This document shows, piece by piece, positions 29,501 to 38,116 of a stretch of DNA of 64,000 nucleotides. This DNA comes from Apis mellifera (lineage: Eukaryota > Arthropoda > Insecta > Hymenoptera > Apidae). Each line of letters starts with the position of its first letter. Positions within the stretch are counted from its first letter, which is position 1. Both the position numbers and the translations under genes were made by a program. Under the pieces are notes generated by a model. That model did not search any database. It was not told where the DNA came from and saw nothing but the letters and a program-made list of their open reading frames with translations. The stretch covers positions 1,761,001 through 1,825,000 of the forward strand of contig NC_037652.1 of the NCBI RefSeq assembly GCF_003254395.2, read 5' to 3'.

Positions 29501-31703
29501 TTAAGAGATATAAAAAATTAGAATAATTTGCAACAAAATTTAATCTATATTAAAATAATATCGGGAAAACACTTTCATTGAATTCGTATTACTTTAATAA
29601 ATTATTTGAATATTTATGAAGAGTAATTTCGTGCAATTTCAAAAGGATAAGGAATGCAGAGAATGCATACTGTATAAAATCTTATCGCGATAATTTGAAA
29701 CATGCTTGCGTGATAGAAAGCTTTGGCATCATCAGATTACCATTCAGACATATTTAACGATTCATATACGTATGTATACAAATGTTGCCATAAATGTTTG
29801 CTCGTTTTCGTCGCAATCAGTCAAAATAAGTGAGTACAATTAACTTGATATTACTTATAAAAAATTTTTTATAAAATTAAAAAAATGATACCAATTTTTG
29901 AGAAAAAATAAAATTTAAAGCAATAATTTATTTCTCGAACATTAAATATAATTATAAAAAAAAAGAAATCACAAAAAATTAATATTCCAAATTTTTTTGC
30001 TGCTTTTGTATAAATATAGTATATTTATACAAAAAGAATTTATTTTCTTTTGTAGTATGAAAATATCTGAGTAAGCACACAAAGAAAAATACAATTATTC
30101 TTTATTTTTCATGAAAAAAATTCATGTATATTGCACGGATCATGTATATTGAAATCGGATTAAAATAAAAAGAAGTTAGGTTAAGTTCACGAGAACAAAG
30201 ATAGCGAATATAAAACGATATATTATATATTATTGTTGTCTTAATACGCGTTCGATCGTCCCATATTTTCTCACTGATATTGTCGAGTTTCCCGATAAAA
30301 ACGATATAATGTTATCTATGATTCTGTCGTTACGTTTGTGCTTCTTCAAGCTCGTTTTCCTTGGGATGAAGGTTAAAACATGTTTGTGTGCGTGTAAAAT
30401 AGATATATCACCGTTTCTCTCTTTGAGTTGAAAGCGTAAACTAATAATCCCCATGTCAAATGTGAAATAAAATAGCCAATGGATTATTGAGTGTAGAAAA
30501 TTTCGCACTCCTTCTATTAGAAATAATAAATGATATCGATATGTGAAAGATTTTTGTATCAACAAAGAAAGAAGCAAGTGTAACAAATAAAAATCAATTT
30601 TTCATCTTTCATTCTGTATACAATCTTAATAAAAAAGATTTACATTTTTTTCTTAAAACTATCATTATTTCTAATTAAATTTTATTGAGATATAAAATTT
30701 ATAGATACTTAAATTTAATAAAAATTTCAGTTTGTATCATTAACCTAAATTATAAAATTAATAATTTAAATATTTAAACTTAAGATTAATTTATATATTA
30801 TATAAAATCATACAAAAATAATTAAATTAAATAATCAAAAAAGTTTTATCATTTCTCTCATGATAAGAAAATATTAATAAAATAAATGATTATTTAAAAT
30901 TATATAAAATCTACACATGTAGAATGTTGTTCTTAAAAAAAATGATTAAGACTTCAAAATCAATCGATTATATATACGTATAATTATAATTTAGCAAACA
31001 CTTATAATAATACTTCAATAATTCTTATAAAATCGATCATTTTTTAAAAATAGTTTAATGAAAAATTTTTTGCATCTTTCTTTCCATAAAAAAAAAAACT
31101 TTCTTGGTTACCTCCAATATAAAAAATTATTGTACATTTGAAATTATAGAGATCAAATAAAAAAAAGAAAAACAATTTTTCAAAAATTTCATCTCTACAC
31201 TCACCTTTCTTTTCGAATGTTACCATGCGCCACTTCTTCGTTGGTTCCCTCGATCGTGACAAATATCATCGCGCCTCCAATACTGTACAAAAGCACGATA
31301 ACAAATAAGAAAATGTGCGTGAACCATCGTTTGCTCCAGGAACTGACCTGTGCAGAAATTTGTAAATACCGATATCAATAGAAGCCTGTTAATCACACGT
31401 AAGAAACACACGCGAAATTACGCAGACCTTCTCGTAAAGCCAAAACGCGCTCTTCTCGCCGACGCTCAATCCGGATTTGGTCAGATCCTTGATACCTTTG
31501 AACTGGCTAAATACAAACTCGCTGGCTTTGTTCGCGTAAAGCATCTGCGGTTGACCGGAAACCGGTGTCATCGGCATAGGAGTTTGACCATACGGGGTTG
31601 AAACGTATCCCATACCAGTCTGCGGATAATACTGCCCTGGTAAAGGAAGTTGAATCTTCAGCCTCGGAGGAGGGGCCTTCCGCCCATCTGGCGAACTTGA
31701 CAT
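107..31703 (-). CDS. Two-pore-domain K+ channel, distal-start isoform (487 codons, 7 exons)
   Basis: This isoform encodes a K2P leak channel: plasma-membrane, K+-selective, with two pore loops per subunit and dimeric by family knowledge. Coding exons on the minus strand are 31703-31428, 31347-31205, 25348-25137, 3739-3537, 2378-2031, 913-833 and 307-107. Their lengths sum to 1464 nt with every junction in phase, and all introns are GT-AG. The cytoplasmic N-terminus (residues 1-92) is rich in P, Q and Y. TM1 spans about 100-124. An extracellular cap region precedes P1 with filter TTIGYG (about 208-213). TM2 is about 223-247 (GRAITIVYAIFGIPMFLIIL), TM3 about 345-366, P2 filter STIGFGD about 384-390, and TM4 about 399-418, followed by a 70-residue tail rich in acidic residues. 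Both filters are intact, so a conducting channel is expected. The subfamily (TASK-, sup-9- or KCNK18-like) is not assigned. Confidence 0.9.
833..913 (-). CDS. K2P shared exon: TM4
   Basis: This 27-codon exon has acceptor TCTAG|CATCCC and donor GTGCAG|GTATAA. It encodes HPVYMMGSIIYLVFGLALTS and then MCINVVQ, a strongly conserved K2P TM4 signature directly following the P2 loop. Confidence 0.92.
2031..2378 (-). CDS. K2P shared exon: cytoplasmic loop, TM3 and P2 filter
   Basis: The acceptor is AAACAG|GAGGTAATG and the donor is CACAG|GTGATC; the exon is phase 0 to 0 (116 codons). It carries a glutamine/acidic intracellular loop, TM3 (PISVAIFILVVYIFIGAAIF), pore helix 2 (WGFFESFYFVFISMSTIGFG) and DYVPQ. 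This is the canonical K2P second pore. Confidence 0.94.
3537..3739 (-). CDS. K2P shared exon: end of P1 filter and TM2
   Basis: The acceptor is TTTTAG|GATACGG and the donor is CCAA|GTAAGA. The exon completes G-Y-G-H-I and encodes STNTGRAITIVYAIFGIPMF and the rest of TM2, then an arginine-rich cytoplasmic loop (FVRRLYY...CRKVRR). The phase-1 entry receives both alternative upstream modules. Confidence 0.93.
4756..6529 (-). CDS. K2P proximal isoform, exon 1 (disordered N-terminus, TM1, pore helix 1)
   Basis: A single 1774-nt exon starts at ATG 6529 and ends at the donor ATCG|GTGAGG. About 480 residues of charged, repeat-poor, probably disordered sequence precede TM1. GC content is markedly higher than in the flanks, and codon usage leaves long open frames on the opposite strand too (for example 5516-6265 plus), which are shadows. 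Confidence 0.92.
6530..6960 (-). promoter_or_regulatory. CpG-rich 5' region of the proximal K2P isoform
   Basis: Immediately upstream of ATG 6529 lies about 430 bp with far higher GC and CpG density than the surrounding DNA, ending abruptly near 6960 where AT-rich sequence resumes. This is the expected look of an insect 5' UTR and promoter. No TATA box or exact start could be fixed. Two ORFs here (6391-6918 minus and 6506-6970 plus) are by-products of base composition. Confidence 0.55.
15997..16030. repeat. (AAAAG)n microsatellite
   Basis: About five to six AAAAG units in the large K2P intron. Confidence 0.9.
20155..20203. repeat. (TA)n microsatellite
   Basis: About 24 uninterrupted TA units in the large K2P intron. 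Confidence 0.95.
21556..21705. repeat. Second, partial copy of the palindromic element
   Basis: It shares with the 35665 copy the left arm AAAACAAATA-TAAAAGTTG-TATACAAAAATGTC, then TTATTTAT, CAATT-AAATTTGTGTT and ATGAAGAGA, and continues past the centre. The right terminal repeat is not recognisable, so this copy is decayed or truncated. It lies inside the large K2P intron. Confidence 0.5.
25137..25348 (-). CDS. K2P distal isoform, exon 3 (cap and pore helix 1)
   Basis: The acceptor is TGCCACAG|GGAC and the donor is ATAG|GTGAGT. The exon encodes the cap helix region and the pore helix WTFWNAVFYCGTIYTTIG. It closes after one base of the filter glycine codon. The equivalent part of the proximal isoform (WSFLNAVVYCLTVITTIG) is clearly homologous, so the two are alternative versions of one module. 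It lies alone in an otherwise non-coding AT-rich stretch, about 5.9 kb from the exon before it and 21 kb from the exon after it. Confidence 0.9.
25803..25870. repeat. 2 x 34-bp tandem duplication
   Basis: Unit TTTGCATTTAGATAGA..GTTACAG.GAAA occurs twice head to tail (25803-25836 and 25837-25870) with about five differences. It lies in intron 2 of the distal K2P isoform. Confidence 0.85.
26525..26570. repeat. (TA)n microsatellite
   Basis: About 23 TA units in K2P distal intron 2. Confidence 0.95.
31205..31347 (-). CDS. K2P distal isoform, exon 2 (TM1)
   Basis: The acceptor is TGCACAG|GTCAG and the donor is AAAG|GTGAGT. The exon encodes SSWSKRWFTHIFLFVIVLLY and then a small-residue stretch YSIGGAMIF, a typical K2P first membrane helix, followed by the start of the extracellular cap. 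It enters in phase 0 and leaves in phase 2, matching the 25348 exon. Confidence 0.88.
31428..31703 (-). CDS. K2P distal isoform, exon 1 (N-terminus)
   Basis: This exon encodes residues 1-92, starting MSSSPDGRKAPPPRLK, a proline/glutamine/tyrosine-rich cytoplasmic tail. The ATG lies in a CpG-richer patch. The 3' boundary is ambiguous: AAG|GTCTGC (end 31428) and TGC|GTAATT (end 31422) are both in phase and differ by two residues (V-C). Neither is a strong donor. Confidence 0.8.
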
Positions 31704-34030
31704 TTCCGCAAAGATATATATTTTCGCCGATAAAGAAAAACAACAATCCTTTTATGGTATAATATTAAATTTAATCACGATTGACCTCGATCTCAATACA
31801 GTCTCTAATATAATTTAGAATATTTTTAATCAAAAGATTTCTCACTTGAAACAACAATCAGAGAATCATCTTTCTTTTCTCCATTGTTTCTTCTTAATAG
31901 TATAATGTTCCTTTGAGTTTTTCAATTAACACTAGCTTTATCTTTACCTTAAGGAAAGTATTCTAGTAGAAGATTGGCTGGATTATTAAATCACGTATAC
32001 ATTTATTACAAAATACATCACGTATGATATTTTATGCTTTGGAAACGGCGTTGGAAATTGATAGAGAATCTTCGGCAAAGGCGACTTTCTTCGAATCCAA
32101 TATTATTTCATTTGAGAACATGCGTATAAATAAATCATGATGGCGAATTCGGTTGGCAAGTCTTAATCAAAATTCCACGCGGAATTTACCACAGAAATCG
32201 GGTCGTCGAATAATCGAATATGTTTCGCAAATCGAGTATATTCCAAGATGCTTGAACCTTTCTGGTGGAATATCTTTTAACTTGAAACCACCGTGTGATA
32301 ATCTAAAACGTCCTTGATCAATATGCTATTAATTTTAAAAAAAATTATATAGTTTTAATAATTCAATTTTTCTTCTTCATTTTAATATCTTGTAAATACT
32401 TATGAAATAAGAGAACAGAATAAACGTTGAAAACATATCATCGTACGTAAATCATTCGTGATTAAAAAGAACAGACACGTGTGGATAGTTCATTCATTGA
32501 TCTTGACCATGCTCCTTTTTAATTTCGAGCTCAATGGCACAGTTAATTTCCAAATTCGTGACTGCCTAAAATTATTCGAGCGACATACCATAGGTCAACG
32601 ACCCTGGATGCATCTTAGAAATAAATAGATTAACTGTCCGCGAACGTCCCGACAAATTTAGGCACTCGAATATTTTTGATTTAAGGGTTGATTTAGCAAA
32701 TTTGTATCCTAAAAAAAAAGAGCTATAAGGAGAAAGAAACGTCAATGAGGAGATGTAAATATTCAAAAAGTTTCTAACTCTTGACAATACTGAAAAATAG
32801 CGCGCAAAGAGGATTTGATCAAAAATGGAAAAATTAAAACGAAAGAAATTTTGATTGGAGAAATCTTGTCTTTGAAATAGCTAATTAATCAAATATATAT
32901 AAACATCGTTTCTTTCACTTGAGAATATAATATGATACTTCTTCTAGGATTTCATATATTCTAGAGAAGAATTTTAAAACAATTTACTTTCTGAAAATCA
33001 ACCTTTTAAAACTCTCTTGGAGAAACCTCGAATTCACCGTTTTTTTGTAGATACTTCTCCTTAATTAAACACTTCTCTAATTAAATGATCATTAAACTTA
33101 GCTTGGGTTTATACATACTAGAGTTTTCCAAACATCTACTCACAACAAATATCACCAAACGATACATGTATATTTGACAGTACAAATTGTACAAATTGTG
33201 CAACGATCAAACTTGACAAATCTCACAGATTATTATTATAATTATTATTATTATTCGATGAAATGCTAATATAAGTCTGATAAGTCTGATTGCTGATCCC
33301 TTTCCACTCTTCTCCTCCGGCAGGATACTCTTCAACAAAAAGAATCCCTTCTGTCTGTTCTTATTCCTTCGTTTCTTGCTGATCGAAGGAATCACGAGGC
33401 TCGTTCGTCATTTGACTCTGATTGAGAACACATCGGTCGTGCCCTTTGTTATCTTGATGCGCGTCATTTGTATCGAGAACGAACGATCCTTAACACCGGA
33501 TGGTGAATTGAATTAAACCCTCCTCCTGGGAACGATTGGGACAAAGTTGAAAAGCTCGTGGCTCATCGATAATGCACTCTACATCGACACGATATACATA
33601 ACGTGATTTCGAAAGATGTGATCCTGCGAGATCCTGCTAGAATCCTCACATTTGACACGCAGTCTTAATCTCGTTTTTCATTTAATGATTAATTCGTTAA
33701 TAATATACTTTTCACTTTATGAAAATCTGCTCCTTCCTCCTCGAAGAAACAGCTTCTCGAAGCTGGAACAAAGGTGAAAATTGAATTGTGATGTTCACCG
33801 TTCGCGTACACTGAACGTCTCTTTGAATAATTATCTCCGTTTATGTCAGAAACAGAGATAATACCCCGGCAATTGTATCGTGTGTGATCCTCGAATACCT
33901 CTGGCGACGGCGTCGCGACGCCAACTGACTAAGCGAGACTGGTGCCGAGCATCGGGGCGTTTTGAAACAGGCGCTACATTTTACAGGGCCGTATTGACCA
34001 TTTAAAAATTTATCAAGCTTATGTAACTTC
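31704..34030 (-). promoter_or_regulatory. Upstream region of the distal K2P isoform, possible promoter near 33.9 kb
   Basis: Sequence upstream of ATG 31703 has patches with more GC than the flanks, notably 33280-34000. On the minus strand an insect-type initiator TCAGTT occurs at 33928-33923 inside a CpG-rich stretch. A non-coding first exon here is plausible but its donor is not determined. The 63-codon ORF at 33841-34032 has no recognisable domain. Confidence 0.35.
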
Positions 34031-35428
34031 AAGTTACATGCATCTTGTAACTTGAAAAACTTGTAACATGTTGAATATTAGTATTAATATAATTATAAAT
34101 AGTGTTAAAGAATTTTATCTTGAATATATTAAAATCTTGATATGTTAAAAAAGCAACAAGATTCGTATTTTTTAACATTGCATTTTTAAATGTTGTTTTT
34201 AGTTTCAAATTGCGAATGAAACATAAAAATTATCAAATCTCGTTTATTATTTAATTTATTATTTTTTTTTTTCATTAAATTTTTACCTATAATTAATTAT
34301 AGTAAGGTCAAGAAGTATTACGTATTGATATCTGTTTCTGAAAAAAAATACTCTGAAAAATTTTTAATAATATTTATATATGATTCTTTTTTATAAGATG
34401 AATTTACAAGATTTAAATCTGTTTCATTCGTTCTTACATTTCTTAAATATTTTTTTCCAAATACTCAAAATATTTTTATTCTTCATTTTCTTTAAAGAAA
34501 AGAGGATTTCTTTTTACTGCTCCATACAAAGCGATCTCAAAGTAGGTCACCTATATCGATTACGCGCGTTCGAGGGAATTTTTAAAATCATAAACGTTTT
34601 CGAAATGAAAATCTATACTTATTCAGAAAACGAGCTACACCGTATCAAAATCGTTTATAACTATTATGCTTAAAGTCAACTTGTTCCTAATAGAAATCTA
34701 TAAAAAATGATCCCCTTAAATTTGTTTTCAAAGTTACCAATACCTCGTTCTACTGCGCAAAAACGACGATGAAATAATATTCTGTGATACTGTTAACAGA
34801 CAGCTGAAGACACAACCTTCCACGGATCTCTGTGTATTTAGATAAGTTGAAAGAAAATTAAGAAAATAGTACATTTGTCAATAAATAAAATTTTGCATGT
34901 CATGATATCAATTTGAATTTGATGAATAAGTGAAGCAGTTTAGCAATTCGAAAAAAAATTAAATTAAAATATAATTTGGAATATATATAAAATAGTATAA
35001 TAATAAAATTTGACAATGTCAATTGTATTTAGAGGCAGAAAAAATAAATAAATGAAATCGTAATGTTTTGAAAAGAAGAATATATATATAATATATAAAT
35101 TTTTAAATCGCGAATAATTTTCAATAAACTTAATAATTATTCATTGAGACTTTTTATATATATATATATATTTTTGGTAAAAAAATATATAGATAGCATC
35201 AGCTAAATTTAAATTAAATCATTTTTCAAAAATCATAGAAATAATAGTTTTACAATTATTTTTGTAATTTTTTGAAAATTTTTATATTTTTAATATTATC
35301 GTATATATATTATCATTTTAAAAAATTTAAAATATATATTTTAAACTACATATTTTAAAACATATATTATTTTTTTTTAAAAAATCTCCTAAAAAAAATG
35401 CTAATCTGATTGGTTGATTTCGACAGAT

Positions 35429-35470
35429 TACATTTATAAAAATGACAGAATACATTTATAAAAATGAGCA
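35429..35470. repeat. Short tandem duplication (~22 bp x 2)
   Basis: TACATTTATAAAAATGA is repeated at a 22-bp interval (35429 and 35451). Confidence 0.8.
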
Positions 35471-35664
35471 CATTGGTTAAAAATATTACATTATATACAA
35501 ATACAAATAAGATCATGTCGATAAAGAAAGGAAGGAAGTATTCCTCCTTCTTTATTCTACAGATATGAAATTTTTTGTTAATCATTTTAATGCGTATACA
35601 GGATATTAATTTATTCGTAAAATATAAATGATCGATTTTAAATTTTTGATATTTTGATATAAAT

Positions 35665-35876
35665 GATCAAAACAAATACAAAAGTTGCTATACAAAAATG
35701 TCCATTAAAACTTATTTATATTCAATTTAAATTTGTTTTAGATAATGAAGAGATAAACGACAATGATAAAGATATCTCATTTTATCTTTGTTTCGCTTCA
35801 TCTAATACAAATTTAAATTGCGTATAAATTAATAAATAAATATCGAAAAACATTTTTATATAACAATGTTTTGACC
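35665..35876. repeat. 212-bp near-palindromic element (MITE or fold-back type)
   Basis: The ends are GATCAAAACA (left) and the inverse of GGTCAAAACA (right). The two ~105-bp arms are diverged inverted copies through their length (TATACAAAAATGTCC against TATATAAAAATGTTT inverted; CAATTTAAATTTGT in both arms). The centre of symmetry falls on GATATC at 35771-35776. There is no ORF. This structure is typical of a short non-autonomous DNA transposon. The family is not identified. Confidence 0.65.
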
Positions 35877-37139
35877 TTAACCAAAATTAATTATTGAATA
35901 TAATAATATTGAACAATTATTTAAAATTGAATTATAATTATTAGAAAAATTTTATCAACAATTAAACTAATTAATTAAATTAAAATCTTCCATTTCTATT
36001 ATTTTATTATTCAACGTTTGAAAAAATCAGTAAAAAAAAAAAATTAATTTTTTAAAGAGATCTACCTTTTAAAATTTATCATAAAAAATTTATTGAAAAT
36101 TGTCATGAATTGAAATATATAATTTATGACGTTGCAGGATCTACACTCTAAGTAACAGTACACATATTGTATAATCTCTTTGTATAGAAAATTGACTTAT
36201 TTGATACAATATCTTTTTAAAAGAATATTTTGCATAATTTTTATACATCTCAATATTTTATTCAATATTTTAATACATCTTTACTTAAAAAATTTTTTAA
36301 AAATTAATAATTTTTTAAAAATAATAAATAATTCGTTAATATTAATAATCTTTACTATATATTATTACATGATATTTAATTTAAAAAAAATAATTAAAAC
36401 AATATCTTAAAATTAAAAAATCTTATTATTGAAAAAATTTTGTATTTTAAAATTAAAAATATTACTTATCTTTGAATATTAAATAAAAAAATAAGATGTA
36501 GAAGTATATGTAAATCGGAAAAGTGTGGAAATTTGCCAAATAACTTAAAATGATATTTTGGAAGCGATTCTCAATATGAATTCTATCGATGATGATTGAA
36601 AATTACTGATAAATATTTCACAAAACTTATTTCAAATTAATTATATAAATCAACAATCAATTTTTTTATGATACATGTGAGACGATTACATGTAATAGAT
36701 AAAAACTTCAAATATCTATGTCGGTTTGGAAATTCAGTCACTCCATCTTACGTTGAATTATTCAATTACTGATGAATATAAACTCTGAAGCCAGATTTCC
36801 ACGTCAATGCTAGTTACATTCTTTATATACAAAAAAAATATTTTTATATCCGAATATTTATGTTTATTGAATGTGAAAATATAATTATTTAATATTTTAA
36901 TATTATTTATTGTTTTTATTTATATTTCAATAAATAATTTCATCAAAAAATAATACGCTTATTTTTATAAAAAGTCAAATTACAAAAATTATTTAAAATA
37001 AAATGAAAACGAAATATCTAAATATCTTAAAATTATTTCTATAAATTTTATATTTAAGAATATAAATTGATAAGAAAGTATAATTTTCAAGTTTTGCATA
37101 TAAAGAACGAAAAAACCAATAGAAAGTAGCGACAGTAAG

Positions 37140-37897
37140 TTATGGACCAATAAGATTGCACGGTGTAACGGCTATTAGCGTTTCTGAAGCGTCACCGGGA
37201 GCTGACCTTGGCGGCGCTTGGCTGCATTCACGGAAGGCGCCCGAAAACGCGTCGGAAAAAGGCATCGGGGGCAGCGCGCGTTCGTGTCGCCCATTGTTAT
37301 CCTCGTCGCGTGTAATGGCTACCGTAGAGTTTGTTGACGGTGTTCGGTCTGCTTGTTCGTGCATCGGCCTATCCTGAGCCACGGTACGCGCCGACGTGGC
37401 CCAACCTTACGGAAATAAAATCGAGAAGAGCTTTACGCCAAGGTACCGCCAATTTTATGCAACCGAGAAACCCGCGCTTCGTATACCAGTCGCCGCAACC
37501 GCCACCGCGCTTGGACGACATGATCTGCGCGGGTCAACGCTGTTCGTTGACAAGCGTGTAACTCAAAACTGATTTCACGGCATCCTGAAGAGGAAATATT
37601 GTAACGGCGTTGTGTTTAGTGTTAATTTTAGCAGGATCTAACGTACTAAAAAAGTGTATCAAAGCTCTAAATCGATCGCCATTGATTTTCCGCCACGACC
37701 ACGGCCCTACCGACACGAGGAACTTGTTCTCGGATGTTGTATAGGACGAAATATTTAAATCATTTATTAAAGTATCACGATCATCAGGATTAGTGTGACC
37801 AGCTGCGCGGCATTCCGCGCCGCAGTCATGGCAACTAGAAGACCATCCGTTTGGCACCCAGGCATGTAACCCGCGGCGCCCGTGTAGACTATCACAT
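37140..37897 (+). promoter_or_regulatory. CpG-rich promoter and probable 5' non-coding exon of the zinc-finger gene
   Basis: A sharp rise in GC and CpG starts near 37140 and ends near 37900. A strong donor, ACAT|GTGAGT, sits at 37897. Splicing to the acceptor at 38097 (TGCAG|GGTC) would join AT to G and create an in-frame ATG across the junction, seven codons upstream of the first intra-exon ATG. A 13-codon uORF (37828-37869, starting GTCATGG) lies in the same putative exon. Long ORFs on both strands here (for example 37534-37857 minus, 107 codons) are attributed to composition, though the minus one is not fully excluded. Confidence 0.5.
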
Positions 37898-38116
37898 GTG
37901 AGTATCGTACGTCGTGGTTATATTTTGAGCCTTGATTTCTTATTATATTTTATCGAGCCTTCTTTTGATCTATTTATAAAAATTATGTGTTTTTTCTTTG
38001 GTGTGGCCTTTTTCAAAGAGAGAAAATGTATCATATCTATCTAGATATATCAAAGTTTGTTTTGTTTCTGTTTAATGAATGCCTACTGATTGTGCAGGGT
38101 CAAAGGCAACACATCA

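Larger units (their letters stand above)
25349..31204 (-). other. K2P distal-isoform intron 2
   Basis: This is 5.9 kb of mostly AT-rich sequence with microsatellites, a 34-bp tandem duplication (25803-25870) and a GC-richer patch at 28440-28640. No exon was recognised. The 30230-30586 minus ORF (118 codons) has no motif and no acceptor/donor pair that continues the channel frame. Confidence 0.6.
34031..37139. other. AT-rich intergenic region between K2P and zinc-finger genes
   Basis: This stretch separates the divergently transcribed K2P (minus) and zinc-finger (plus) genes. It contains a palindromic repeat (35665-35876), a short tandem duplication (35429-35470) and dinucleotide runs. No gene is supported. 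Confidence 0.6.
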
